NCBI GenBank assembly: GCA_003241695.1
Contig: QFPN01000004.1
Span: forward strand, 62,001 to 126,000
Direction: 5' to 3'
Origin: Ancylobacter novellus
Lineage (GTDB): Bacteria; Pseudomonadota; Alphaproteobacteria; Rhizobiales; Methylopilaceae
DNA length: 64,000 bases
Positions within the stretch are counted from its first letter, which is position 1; each line of letters opens with the position of its first letter. Under the pieces are notes generated by a model, which saw nothing but the letters and a program-made list of their open reading frames with translations, did not search any database and was not told where the DNA came from. Shown here one piece after another: positions 25,123 to 35,975 of the stretch. The translations under genes and the position numbers were made by a program.

Positions 25123-26134
25123 CTGGAACACAGCTCCTTCCATCGGCCTCGACGCCGCGCTCGCCGCTCTCCGCGCGGCAGGCGAGCCGACGCGGCTGCG
25201 CGTTCTCGCGCTGCTCGCCGAGGGCGAACTCACCGTCTCCGACCTCACCGACATCCTCGGCCAGAGCCAGCCGCGCATCTCGCGCCATCTGAAGCTGCTG
25301 GTCGAGGCCGGGCTGATCGAGCGCCACCGCGAGGGCGCCTGGGCGTTTTTCGGCCTCGCGGGCGAGACGGAGGCCGGGCTCGCGCTCCGCGCCGCGCTCG
25401 GGCGACTCGACCGGGACGACCCGGCGCTGGCGCGCGACCGCGTGCGGCTCGCCGAGGTCCGCGCCCAGCATCAGGACGCCGCCGACGGCTATTTCTCCGC
25501 GAACGCCGGCCGCTGGGACAGCCTGCGGAACTTCCACGTGCCGGAAGCCGCGGTCGAACGCGCGGTGCTGGAGGCGGTCGGCGACGGCCGCATCGAGGCC
25601 GCGCTCGACCTCGGCACCGGCACCGGACGGATGCTGGAGCTCGTCGCGCCGCGCGTCGGCCGCGCGATCGGCGTCGACAGCAACCGCGACATGCTCGCGC
25701 TCGCCCGCGCGAACCTCTCGCGCGCCGGCGTTTCAAACGCGCAGGTGCGGCAGGGCGACATCTTCGCGCCGCCGACGCCCGCCGACGCCTTCGACCTCGT
25801 GATCGTGCATCAGGTGCTGCACTTCCTCGACGACGGCGCCCGCGCAATCCGCGAGGCCGCGCGCGCGCTGCGGCCCGGCGGGCGGCTGATCGTCGTCGAC
25901 TTCGCGCCGCACGCCATCGAGGCGCTGCGCGAGGAGCACGCCCATCGCCGGCTCGGCTTCTCGCCCGAGACCATGGACGGGTGGTTTCGCGCCGCGGGGC
26001 TCGAACCGATCTCGCGCCGCGACCTGCCGCCGCCGGACGGCGCCGCCGACAAGCTCACCGTCTCGCTCTGGACCGCGCGCGACCCGCGCATGGTCGCGGA
26101 CCCCCTGCCCTCCTCGAGCCTCGAGGTCGCCTGA
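25115..26134 (+). CDS. ArsR-family regulator fused to a SAM-dependent methyltransferase domain (SahR-like)
   Basis: A 339-residue fusion. Residues 1 to about 95 are an ArsR winged helix (LRAAGEPTRLRVLALLAEGE, LTVSDLTDILGQSQPRISRH, LKLLVEAGLIERHREGAW). Residues from about 125 on are a class I methyltransferase (YFSANAGRWDSLRN, ALDLGTGTGRMLELVAPRVG, DSNRDMLALARANLSRAGV, VIVHQVLHFLDDGARAIREA, LRPGGRLIVVDFAPH). This architecture matches proteobacterial SahR, which senses S-adenosylhomocysteine and controls methionine-cycle genes; the position directly before metF and metH supports it. The stop overlaps the metF start (TGATG). Start uncertain: ATG codons at 25109 and 25115 both lie inside the palindrome. 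Confidence 0.88.
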   Translation: MSFWNTAPSIGLDAALAALRAAGEPTRLRVLALLAEGELTVSDLTDILGQSQPRISRHLKLLVEAGLIERHREGAWAFFGLAGETEAGLALRAALGRLDRDDPALARDRVRLAEVRAQHQDAADGYFSANAGRWDSLRNFHVPEAAVERAVLEAVGDGRIEAALDLGTGTGRMLELVAPRVGRAIGVDSNRDMLALARANLSRAGVSNAQVRQGDIFAPPTPADAFDLVIVHQVLHFLDDGARAIREAARALRPGGRLIVVDFAPHAIEALREEHAHRRLGFSPETMDGWFRAAGLEPISRRDLPPPDGAADKLTVSLWTARDPRMVADPLPSSSLEVA

Positions 26135-27045
26135 TGCCCAACGACCGCCTCTCCCGCGCCGCCCGCCGGCCGATCCGCGTCTCCTTCGAGTTCTTCCCGC
26201 CGAAGACGCCCGAGATGGAGGAGACGATGTGGCGCTCGATCCGCCGCCTCGCGCCGCTGCATCCGACCTTCATGTCGGTGACCTACGGCGCCGGCGGCTC
26301 GACGCGCGAGCGCACGCACGCGACCGTCGAGCGCATGGTGAAGGAGACCGACGTGCCGCCGGCCGCCCACCTCACCTGCGTCTCGGCCACGAAGGCGGAG
26401 GTCGACGCGGTCGTCGACGGCTACCGCGAGGCGGGCGTGCGCCACATCGTGGCGCTGCGCGGCGACCCCGCGGGCGGCGTCGGCGCGACGTTCGAGGCGC
26501 ATCCCGAAGGGTATCAATCGACCGCCGATCTCGTCGCGGGCATCCGCCGCCGCGCGCCCGAGATCGAGCTGTCGGTCTCGGCTTACCCTGAGATGCATCC
26601 CGAAAGCCCGAACCGCGATGCCGATTTCGACACGCTGAAGGCCAAGGTCGACGCCGGCGCGAACCGGGCCATCACCCAGTTCTTCTTCGACAACGGCCAC
26701 TACCTCCGCTACGTCGACGAGGCGCGCAAGCGCGGCATCCACGTTCCGATCGTGCCGGGCATCGTGGCGGTCTCGAACTTCAGGCAGACCGCCAACTTCG
26801 CCCAGAAGGCCGGAGCGAGCGTGCCGGCCTGGTTCGCCGAACGCTTCGAGGGGCTTGAGAACGACCCGCAGACCCGCCAACTGATCGCGGCGGCGGTCGC
26901 GGCCGAGCAGGTGCTCGACCTCGTCGACCACGGCGTGAAGGATTTTCACTTCTACACGATGAACAAGGCCGACCTCGTCTACGCCGTCTGCCATCTGCTG
27001 GGGTTGAGGCCGAGCGCGCAGGCCGAAAGCAGCGCGGCGGCGTAA
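26134..27045 (+). CDS. metF: Methylenetetrahydrofolate reductase MetF
   Basis: A 303-residue FAD enzyme that reduces 5,10-methylene-THF to 5-methyl-THF, the methyl donor for MetH. Visible landmarks are IRVSFEFFPPKTPEMEETMW with the catalytic Glu, FMSVTYGAGGSTRERTH, HLTCVSATKAEVD, IVALRGDPAGG, FDTLKAKVDAGANRAITQFF, FFDNGHYLRYVDEARKRGI, and IVPGIVAVSNFRQ. Length matches E. coli MetF (296). The ATG at 26134 overlaps the regulator stop. It is followed, after a short pseudogene, by the two metH genes. Confidence 0.95.
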   Translation: MPNDRLSRAARRPIRVSFEFFPPKTPEMEETMWRSIRRLAPLHPTFMSVTYGAGGSTRERTHATVERMVKETDVPPAAHLTCVSATKAEVDAVVDGYREAGVRHIVALRGDPAGGVGATFEAHPEGYQSTADLVAGIRRRAPEIELSVSAYPEMHPESPNRDADFDTLKAKVDAGANRAITQFFFDNGHYLRYVDEARKRGIHVPIVPGIVAVSNFRQTANFAQKAGASVPAWFAERFEGLENDPQTRQLIAAAVAAEQVLDLVDHGVKDFHFYTMNKADLVYAVCHLLGLRPSAQAESSAAA

Positions 27046-27106
27046 GGTAAGGTGCAAACTGGCTGCATCGCTCACATCTTAGGTCGATCCACTCACGGGT
27101 GATCCA

Positions 27107-27353
27107 ATGGCCGAGCCTGACAATCTCGTTCTCACTCTGCTTCGCGAAATCCGGAACGACATGAAGGCCGGGTTCGAGGACGTCGCGCGACGTTTCGAAG
27201 ACGTGAATCGCCGCCTCGACGGCCATGACAAGCGTTTCGAGGCGATTCGACAGGCGATCAACGGGGAGTCTTGGTCGCTACGCCGCCTCCGAAGTCGATG
27301 AACGTCTCGCCGCCATCGAGAAGCGCCTCGACGCGATCGAAGCGCATCAATGA
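27107..27353 (+). pseudogene. Small coiled-coil protein gene with an internal frame change
   Basis: The frame from 27107 encodes MAEPDNLVLTLLREIRNDMK and then AGFEDVARRFEDVNRRLDGH, and ends early in a non-homologous tail (WSLRRLRSR). From about 27270 the next frame continues the same kind of sequence, LGRYAASEVDERLAAIEKRL followed by DAIEAHQ, ending at a TGA (27351-27353) that overlaps the metH start. A net shift of +1 near 27269 is needed to read one heptad-repeat protein of about 80 residues. Homologues of this kind in Hyphomicrobiales have a GES-x-LGRY word at this point. It could be a real mutation or a base-call error. Confidence 0.65.
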
Positions 27354-28423
27354 AAGCCACCACCATGACCGACGTCGAAACCACGATCCGCAAGCTCGCC
27401 TCCGAGCGCATCCTCGTGCTCGACGGGGCCATGGGCACGATGATCCAGCGGGAGAAGTTCTCGGAAGAGGATTTTCGCGGCGACCGCTTCAAGGACTGGA
27501 CGCGCGACCTGAAGGGCAACAACGACCTTCTGATCCTGACCCAGCCGGAGAAGATCCGCGACATCCACTTGGCATATTTCCGCGCGGGCGCCGACATCGT
27601 CGAGACCAACACCTTCTCATCGACCACGATCGCCCAGGCCGACTACGGCATGGAGGCGCTCGCCTATGAGCTGAACCTCGAGGGCGCCCGGCTCGCGCGC
27701 GAGGCGGGAGACATCGCGGAAAGGCAAGACGGCCGTCCGCGCTTCGTCGCCGGCACGCTCGGGCCGACCAACCGCACGGCCTCGATCTCGCCCGACGTCA
27801 ACAATCCGGGCTTTCGCGCCGTCACCTTCGACGAGCTTGCGACCGCCTATGGCGAGGCGGCCCGCGGGCTGGTCGACGGCGGCTCCGACATCCTGCTCGT
27901 CGAGACCATCTTCGACACGCTGAACGCCAAGGCCGCGATCTTCGCGATCGAGCAGCTCTTCGTCGAGATCGGCCGGCGCCTGCCGATCATGATCTCGGGC
28001 ACCATCACGGACCTGTCGGGCCGCACCCTCTCGGGCCAGACCCCCACCGCCTTCTGGAACGCGCTGAACCATGCGCGGCCGATCTCCTTCGGCCTCAACT
28101 GCGCGCTCGGCGCCAAGGAGATGCGCGCCCACATCGCGGAGCTTTCGCGCGTCGCCGACACGCTGATCTGCGCCTATCCGAACGCCGGCCTCCCGAACGA
28201 ATTCGGCCTCTACGACGAGAGCCCGGAGGCGATGGCGGCGCTCGTCGGCGAGTTCGCGGAGGCGGGCCTCGTCAACATCGTCGGCGGCTGCTGCGGCACG
28301 ACGCCGGACCACATCGCGGCGATCGCTCAAGCCGTGAAGGGCAAGGCGCCGCGAAAGATCCCGGAGATCGCGCCCAAGATGCGGCTGTCGGGCCTCGAGC
28401 CCTTCGAGCTGACCGCGGCGTGA
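27350..28423 (+). CDS. metH: Methionine synthase, homocysteine-binding domain (split MetH, part 1)
   Basis: A 357-residue protein corresponding to module 1 of cobalamin-dependent methionine synthase (E. coli MetH residues 1-353), which binds homocysteine through zinc. It starts with ILVLDGAMGTMIQREKFSEE and has NNDLLILTQPEKIRDIHLAY and ADIVETNTFSSTTIAQADYG. The zinc cysteines are in SFGLNCALGAKEMRAHI and NIVGGCCGTTPDHIAAIA. The ATG at 27350 overlaps the end of the upstream frame (ATGA); a second ATG lies at 27365. It ends cleanly where the linker to the folate domain would start. A palindromic repeat separates it from the second metH gene. Confidence 0.93.
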   Translation: MKATTMTDVETTIRKLASERILVLDGAMGTMIQREKFSEEDFRGDRFKDWTRDLKGNNDLLILTQPEKIRDIHLAYFRAGADIVETNTFSSTTIAQADYGMEALAYELNLEGARLAREAGDIAERQDGRPRFVAGTLGPTNRTASISPDVNNPGFRAVTFDELATAYGEAARGLVDGGSDILLVETIFDTLNAKAAIFAIEQLFVEIGRRLPIMISGTITDLSGRTLSGQTPTAFWNALNHARPISFGLNCALGAKEMRAHIAELSRVADTLICAYPNAGLPNEFGLYDESPEAMAALVGEFAEAGLVNIVGGCCGTTPDHIAAIAQAVKGKAPRKIPEIAPKMRLSGLEPFELTAA

Positions 28424-28439
28424 CGTTAAAGGCGCCGCC

Positions 28440-28552
28440 CTCGTGTCCCGGCCTTGAGCCGGGACCCATGATCACCGACGGCGTCGAAAAACGCGCCGCC
28501 TTATTCTTGAGCGTCCGCGTTTCTGGGTCCCGGCTCGAGGCCGGGACACGAG
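28440..28552. repeat. Palindromic repeat between the two metH genes
   Basis: CTCGTGTCCCGGCCTTGAGC followed by CGGGACCCATGATC on the left is answered on the right by CTGGGTCCCGGCTCGAGGCC followed by GGGACACGAG, so the ends (CTCGTGTCCCGG / CCGGGACACGAG) are perfect inverted repeats. Same family as 18260 and 46398. It fills most of the 166-base gap between the two halves of metH. Confidence 0.88.
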
Positions 28553-28589
28553 CGCGGCGTTTCCCCAAAGCTCCTACGACGGACCCACG

Positions 28590-31265
<2,676 letters not shown>

Positions 31266-31283
31266 GTCAGGCTCGACGTTTAC

Positions 31284-31391
31284 GCCCCTCTCCCGTTTAC
31301 GAGGAGAGGGAGAAGAGCGCCTGCGCCTGTTTCGCCGAGGCCTCGCAACCGGGAGAGGGAAGCGGCCGGCGTCCGCGCCGGTCCCTCACCC
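31284..31391. repeat. Degenerate CTCCC/GGGAG palindromic repeat after metH
   Basis: CCCCTCTCCCGTTTACGAGG followed by AGAGGG and the later CCGGGAGAGGG...CCCTCACCCCTC correspond to decayed halves of the element family at 12989 and 16045. It lies tail to tail between metH and the LysR gene and reaches the LysR stop codon, so it may serve as a shared transcript end. Confidence 0.55.
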
Positions 31392-32288
31392 CTCCTCCAC
31401 CTGCCGGACGATCCGCGCCCGGAGCCACCTCTGGGCCGGATGGGCGTCGACCCGGTCGTGCCAGACCATGGCGATGGTGAAGCCCGGCACAGGGATCGGC
31501 GGCTCCAGAATTTGCAGCCTGTCGGCCTGGATGCGCGCGACCCGTTCAGGCGCGAGCGCGATCATGTCCGAGCGCGCCACAACCTCGGGCGTCATCAGAA
31601 AGTTCGGGACCGATAGCGCGACCCGCCTTTCGCGGCCATGGGCCGCGAGCGCGACGTCGGTCGGACCGTGAAAGCCGCCGCCCTCGGGAGAGGTCAGCAC
31701 ATGCTCGAGCGCACAGAACGTATCGAGGTCGATCGATCCCGAAACCTTCGGATGCCCGCGCCGCGCGATACAGACGTAGCGCTCGTCGAACAGGGCCCGC
31801 ATCCGCATGTTGGGCGGTGCGAGCTCCGGCGTCAGAAACGCCAGGTCGATCTCGCCACGTTCGGCGAGAAGCGCCGCCCTTTGAGCCTCGGAGGCGCGCC
31901 AGGCGATCCGCACGCCGGGGGCCTCGGACGCCAGGGCCAGAGCGAGCGGCATCAGCAAGGCGTACTGGGTCGCGTCCGCCCCCATCAATGAGACGGTCAG
32001 CTTCGCGGTCGCCGGATCGAAGCGCGCGCCGACGGCCATCACGCCGCGAACCTGCTCGAGCGCGGCGTGGAGCGGCTCTTGCAGATCCAAAGCCCGCGCC
32101 GTCGGCGTCACGCCGCGCGGCGCCGGGATCATCAGCGGGTCGCCGAACAGGTCGCGCAGCCGGTTGAGCTGCGCCGACAGAGCCGGCTGGCTGATATGAA
32201 GACGCTTCGCCGCGCGCGTGACGTTGCGCTCGGCGAGAAGCGCGTCGAGGGCGACCAGAAGGTTGAGGTCGAGGCGATTGCTATCCAT
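31386..32288 (-). CDS. LysR-family transcriptional regulator
   Basis: A 300-residue regulator. The helix-turn-helix is at the N-terminus: LNLLVALDALLAERNVTRAA, KRLHISQPALSAQLNRLRDL, FGDPLMIPAPRGVTPTARA. The remainder is a periplasmic-binding-protein-like effector domain (LTVSLMGADATQYALLMPLA, IDLAFLTPELAPPNMRMRAL, PNFLMTPEVVARSDMIALAP). It resembles the NodD/PcpR-like LysR branch. The start at 32288 (MDSNRLDLNLL) is chosen over 32324 because it matches the family. It is divergent from the quinone oxidoreductase gene, its likely target. Confidence 0.92.
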   Translation of the reverse strand: MDSNRLDLNLLVALDALLAERNVTRAAKRLHISQPALSAQLNRLRDLFGDPLMIPAPRGVTPTARALDLQEPLHAALEQVRGVMAVGARFDPATAKLTVSLMGADATQYALLMPLALALASEAPGVRIAWRASEAQRAALLAERGEIDLAFLTPELAPPNMRMRALFDERYVCIARRGHPKVSGSIDLDTFCALEHVLTSPEGGGFHGPTDVALAAHGRERRVALSVPNFLMTPEVVARSDMIALAPERVARIQADRLQILEPPIPVPGFTIAMVWHDRVDAHPAQRWLRARIVRQVEEG

Positions 32289-32342
32289 GAAATGGATAGC
32301 AGCAGATACACCATGCGATTTCAATGATCGCAGGCTGATCGC
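32281..32342. promoter_or_regulatory. Inverted repeats in the divergent LysR/oxidoreductase promoter
   Basis: CTATCCAT-GAA-ATGGATAG (32281-32299) is a perfect 8-base palindrome covering the LysR start codon. GCGAT-7-ATCGC (32315-32331) is a second dyad, with a further GATCGC at 32337. LysR regulators bind such dyads in divergent promoters, so one is a candidate inducer-responsive site and the other an autoregulatory site. Confidence 0.5.
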
Positions 32343-32395
32343 TACCTAGCTCCCAACCCGCCGGCTCACGCTGGCCAGCCATTGGGAGACCTCCG

Positions 32396-33214
32396 ATGAA
32401 GGTGCTGATCGTCCATGCTCATCCCGAGCCGCGCTCGCTCAACGGCTCGCTCAAGGACTTCGCGGTCGAGACGTTGACGGCGCTCGGCCATGAGGTCCGG
32501 GTCTCGGACCTCTACGCCATGCGCTGGAAAGCCGTGGCGGACGAAGCCGACTTCACCGAGCGCGCTTTTCCGGGACGCCTAAACTATGCGGGCGAGTCGA
32601 AGGCTGCGTTCGCCAACGGCTCGCAGAGCCCGGACGTCGTGGCGGAACAGGAAAAGCTGCTCTGGGCCGACGCCGTGATCTTCCAGTTTCCGCTGTGGTG
32701 GTTCTCGGCTCCCGCGATCCTGAAGGGCTGGATCGAGCGCGTCTACGCCTTCGGCTTCGCCTACGGGATCGGAGAGCATGGCGGCGAACGCTGGGGCGAA
32801 CGCTATGGCGAGGGCAATCTGCTCGGCCGGCGCGCGATGCTCTCGATCACCGTCGGCGGACGCGAACCGCACTATTCCGCACGCGGCGTCAACGGCGCGC
32901 TCGATGACGTGCTCTGGCCGATCCAGCACGGCGCGCTGTTCTATCCCGGAATGGCGGTGTTGCCGCCCTTCGTAATCTATCAGTCGGACCGGCTGAACGC
33001 CGCCGACTGGACGGCCGCGGCGGAGGCCTACCGCGTCAGGCTGGACGGACTGTTCACCGACGAGCCGATCCCCTTTCGTCGGCAGAACGGAGGCCACTAC
33101 GACGCGCGTCAGGTGCTCAAGGACGGACTCGGCGCGGGAGAGGCGGGCTCGCGCCTCCATCTCCTCAAGCCGGGAGAGCCGGCGCAGACCCCGCTTGCGA
33201 CCGCGGCGGCGTAA
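32396..33214 (+). CDS. NAD(P)H:quinone oxidoreductase, flavodoxin-like fold family
   Basis: A 272-residue flavoprotein of the NQO1/MdaB/KefF family, reducing quinones or related electrophiles with NAD(P)H. It has MKVLIVHAHPEPRSLNGSLK (FMN phosphate loop), WADAVIFQFPLWWFSAPAIL, LKGWIERVYAFGFAYGIGEH and RRAMLSITVGGREPHYSARG. The long C-terminal part to DGLGAGEAGSRLHLLK is less conserved. A consensus-like GGAGACC precedes the ATG at 32396. The divergent LysR regulator is its probable controller. Confidence 0.9.
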   Translation: MKVLIVHAHPEPRSLNGSLKDFAVETLTALGHEVRVSDLYAMRWKAVADEADFTERAFPGRLNYAGESKAAFANGSQSPDVVAEQEKLLWADAVIFQFPLWWFSAPAILKGWIERVYAFGFAYGIGEHGGERWGERYGEGNLLGRRAMLSITVGGREPHYSARGVNGALDDVLWPIQHGALFYPGMAVLPPFVIYQSDRLNAADWTAAAEAYRVRLDGLFTDEPIPFRRQNGGHYDARQVLKDGLGAGEAGSRLHLLKPGEPAQTPLATAAA

Positions 33215-33223
33215 CGAGGGCGT

Positions 33224-33760
33224 TCACCCCGCCCGGTGCGTCGCCTCGGTGCGGCGGTGGAGCACGTGCGGCAGGCCGGCGTGCTCGAACGGCTTCTCAT
33301 AGGCGAAGCCCAGCCGGTCGATCACAGCCAGCGAATGCGTGTTCGAGGGCGTCGTGAACGCCACCACGTCGGCGAGGCCCAGATTGTCGAAGCCGAGCTG
33401 CAGCGCCGCGGCGCCGATGCGGGTCGCGTGGCCCTTGCAGCGCAGGCGCGGCGTCAGCGCGTAAGCGAGTTCGACCGTGCGCTCGCCGTCGGCCTCGCAG
33501 CGCCGGAGGCCCGCCCAGCCGGCGAAGCCGCCGTCGCGCATGTCGCGCAGGAACCAGAGGCCGAAGCCGGCGTCGCGCCAGTGGGCGCGGCTGCGCGTGA
33601 TGAAGCTCGCCGCGGCTTCCGGCGGGCGCACGCCGCCGAGCGTGTTCATGACGGCGGGGTCGGCGAACGCCGCCGTCAGCGCCTCGCCGTAGCCATCATG
33701 CGGCACGTCGGCCAGAATGCCGTCGAATTCGATGATGGTGGGATAGAGCGTGCTCAGCAT
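33224..33760 (-). CDS. GNAT-family N-acetyltransferase
   Basis: A 178-residue acetyltransferase of the RimJ-like GNAT group. Landmarks are FADPAVMNTLGGVRPPEAAA, GFGLWFLRDMRDGGFAGWAG, VELAYALTPRLRCKGHATRI, which includes the acetyl-CoA loop with RCKGHAT replacing the usual RGKGYAT, and VVAFTTPSNTHSLAVIDRLG followed by FAYEKPFEHAG. The substrate is unknown. The start at 33760 is chosen from the family N-terminus; the frame is open to 34069. Confidence 0.85.
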   Translation of the reverse strand: MLSTLYPTIIEFDGILADVPHDGYGEALTAAFADPAVMNTLGGVRPPEAAASFITRSRAHWRDAGFGLWFLRDMRDGGFAGWAGLRRCEADGERTVELAYALTPRLRCKGHATRIGAAALQLGFDNLGLADVVAFTTPSNTHSLAVIDRLGFAYEKPFEHAGLPHVLHRRTEATHRAG

Positions 33761-33870
33761 CGGGCTCGTCTTCCTCCGCCGCGACCTGTCCTTGCGACGG
33801 CAAGTCGATCGGCCGTCAGTCAAGAAAACTGCCGGAATGCGACAGCGTAAAGACGGCCATTCGGCGAAGT

Positions 33871-34728
33871 TCAGGCGAGCGGAAGGCGTTCGCGCTCCAC
33901 CACGCCGAGGCCCCGCGCCCGAAGCGCGTCGGCGAGCGGCTGCGCGAGCGGCCGGTCGGAGGTGAAGACCGCCCGCGCCGGCGCGCCGATCCTGGGCGAG
34001 ACCGGATCGACCAGCGCGGTCGTGCGCCGGGCGATGGCGGGCGCGGGATCGATCCAGGCGACGGGCCACGGCGCGACCGCCTCGAAGCGGCGGGTGAGCA
34101 GCGGGAAATGCGTGCAGGCGAGCGCGACCGCGTCGGTGCGCTGTCCCTCGCGCTCGACGAAGCAGGGCGCGATCTCCGCCAGGATCTCGGCGTCCGAGGC
34201 GGGCTCGCCGCGCAGCTCCGCCTCGGCGTAGCCCGCGAGCTTCGGCGGGCCGACCAGCGTCACCTCGGCGCCGTTGGCGAAGGCCTCGACCATGGCGCGG
34301 GTGTGCTCGCGGCGCACCGTGCCGGGCGTCGCGAGGATGGAGACGAGGCCGCTCTTCGAGGCCGCGACCGCGGGCTTCACGGCCGGCACCGTGCCCACGA
34401 AGGGAAGCTGGAACCGCGCCCTCAGGCTCGGCAGAGCGAGCGTCGAGGCGGTGTTGCAGGCCACCACCACGAGGTCCGGCGCCTCGCGGGCGATCAGCCG
34501 CTCCATCACCGCGACCACCCGGTCGACGAGGCGCTGGTCGTCGAGCGCGCCATAGGGGAAGGCGGCGTCGTCGGCGGCGTAGACGAAGCTCGCGGTCGGC
34601 AGCGCCTTGAGGAGCTCGGCGAGGACCGTCAGGCCGCCGAGGCCGGAGTCGAAGACGAGAATGCGCGGCGCCCGGTCGAGCGGCGGAAGCGCCGCCGCGC
34701 CGAGGCCCGCGAAAAGATCGACGCCCAT
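33871..34728 (-). CDS. murI: Glutamate racemase
   Basis: A 285-residue cofactor-independent racemase that makes D-glutamate for peptidoglycan. The two catalytic cysteines are seen in VVVACNTASTLALPSL and AVALACTHFPLLTRRF. Other family markers are ILVFDSGLGGLTVLAELLKA, FVYAADDAAFPYGALDDQRL, and LATPGTVRREHTRAMVEAFA. Length matches other MurI. The start at 34728 (MGVDLFAGLG) is favoured over 34854. It is separated from the P1 peptidase stop by 55 bases. Confidence 0.94.
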   Translation of the reverse strand: MGVDLFAGLGAAALPPLDRAPRILVFDSGLGGLTVLAELLKALPTASFVYAADDAAFPYGALDDQRLVDRVVAVMERLIAREAPDLVVVACNTASTLALPSLRARFQLPFVGTVPAVKPAVAASKSGLVSILATPGTVRREHTRAMVEAFANGAEVTLVGPPKLAGYAEAELRGEPASDAEILAEIAPCFVEREGQRTDAVALACTHFPLLTRRFEAVAPWPVAWIDPAPAIARRTTALVDPVSPRIGAPARAVFTSDRPLAQPLADALRARGLGVVERERLPLA

Positions 34729-34783
34729 GTCTCCAGCGCTCACCCGAAAAGCCGTCCCACCCGGCGATTGAACCCCCGGATGG

Positions 34784-35821
34784 TTACCGAATCGTGGCGA
34801 AACTGTCCCGCCACGACGCCTGCGCGCCGGAAAACGGCAGCGCCGTGGCTTCATAGACGCCGCGCGCGACCGCGCGGGCGAGCGTCATCGAGGCGACGTG
34901 GCCGAGCTGCGACAGCGCCATGACGCGGTCGCCCTCCAGCGGGTGCAGGCCGGTGGCGGCGGCGAACACCGTGTCGCCGTCGAGCGGCGTGTGGCAGGGC
35001 ACGAGCGCGCGCGACAGCCCGTCCTGCGCCATCACGGCGAACATCTTCGCTTCCGCCTTTGTGAGCGCGGCGTCGGTCGCGACCAGCGCGATGGTGGTGT
35101 TCGCGCCCGCAAGCGGAATGCAGACCGGAAACCATGCGGCGGGTCCGGCTTCCGCCGCCGAGCCGAGGCCGCCGAACTCGCCGTCCATCTCGAAGGGCGC
35201 CGCCCAGAAATGCGGGCCGTCGCCGACGGTGGCCGAGCCCAGCGCGTTCACCGCCACGATCGCCCCGACCGTGATCCCGGTCGCGCCGACCACGCTCGAC
35301 GCCGTGCCGAGCCCGCCCTTCAGCGGGCCGGTGAGCGCGCCGAGCCCGGCCCCGACCGACCCCAGCGCCACGTCGCGCGAGGCTTTGGCGGCGGCCTCGT
35401 ATCCGAGCTCGCGATAGGGCGGGTAGCGGCCCCAGTCCTTGTTTCCGCCGTTCAGCAGGTCGAACAGGATCGCGCCCGGCACGATCGGCACCCGCACCGC
35501 GCCGACCTGAAAGCCCCTGCCCCGCTCGCCGAGCGCGGCGACGACGCCCGCGGCCGCGTCGAGCCCGAAAGCCGAGCCGCCCGAAAGGCAGACGGCGTCG
35601 ATCCGCTCGACCGTGCGCTCGGGCGCGAGCAGGTCGGTCTCGCGCGTGCCCGGCCCGCCGCCGCGCACGTCGACGGAGGCGACGGCCGGCTCCTCGAACA
35701 CGATCGCGGTGACGCCCGACGCGAGGCCCGGATCGCCGGCCTGTCCGACGAGCACGCCATGGACGTCGGCGAGGGAGTTTCTTGGGCCGGGGCGGAGATC
35801 GTCACGCATGGGCGCGATCAT
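34784..35821 (-). CDS. P1 family peptidase (DmpA/L-aminopeptidase-D-esterase type)
   Basis: A 345-residue Ntn-hydrolase-like protein of peptidase family S58, which self-cleaves to expose the catalytic residue and hydrolyses small peptides or esters. It has the N-terminal NSLADVHGVLVGQAGDPGLA, VRGGGPGTRETDLLAPERTV, CLSGGSAFGLDAAAGVVAAL, and KGGLGTASSVVGATGITVGA with the self-cleavage region. TTIALVATDAALTKAEAKMF is the C-terminal signature. The start may be 35821 (MIAPMRDDL) or 35809; the frame is open to 36073 through a repeat. Physiological substrate unknown. Confidence 0.88.
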   Translation of the reverse strand: MIAPMRDDLRPGPRNSLADVHGVLVGQAGDPGLASGVTAIVFEEPAVASVDVRGGGPGTRETDLLAPERTVERIDAVCLSGGSAFGLDAAAGVVAALGERGRGFQVGAVRVPIVPGAILFDLLNGGNKDWGRYPPYRELGYEAAAKASRDVALGSVGAGLGALTGPLKGGLGTASSVVGATGITVGAIVAVNALGSATVGDGPHFWAAPFEMDGEFGGLGSAAEAGPAAWFPVCIPLAGANTTIALVATDAALTKAEAKMFAVMAQDGLSRALVPCHTPLDGDTVFAAATGLHPLEGDRVMALSQLGHVASMTLARAVARGVYEATALPFSGAQASWRDSFATIR

Positions 35822-35849
35822 AGGGCGGCCCGGCGCCGCCGCATCCGCC

Positions 35850-35944
35850 GTCATGCCCGCCGAAGGCTTGTATCCACGACTTAATCGTCGGGCGCCCCCG
35901 CGGCCCGAAGTCTTGGATGCCCGAGACAAGCTCGGGCATGACGG
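35850..35944. repeat. GTCATGCCC-type palindromic repeat
   Basis: GTCATGCCCGCCGAAGGC followed by TTGTATCCACGACTT on the left and GAAGTCTTGGATGCCCGAGA followed by CAAGCTCGGGCATGAC on the right are opposed copies, each ending in GTCATGCCCG/CGGGCATGAC. The same layout is found at 37583, 53166 and 62151, with TCCACGACT and AGTCGTGGAT as internal inverted words. Confidence 0.85.
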
Positions 35945-35975
35945 GGAACGCAGCGCCGAACTTTCGCGGAGCGGA

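Noticed and set aside
27079..27627. Minus-strand frame across the metF-metH junction
   Set aside because: It overlaps the well-supported metH start and the coiled-coil gene on the plus strand and shows Arg/Ser-rich shadow composition.
28424..28589. B12 or SAM riboswitch before the second metH gene
   Set aside because: The gap is filled by a palindromic repeat of a dispersed family; no cobalamin-box or SAM aptamer landmarks are visible.
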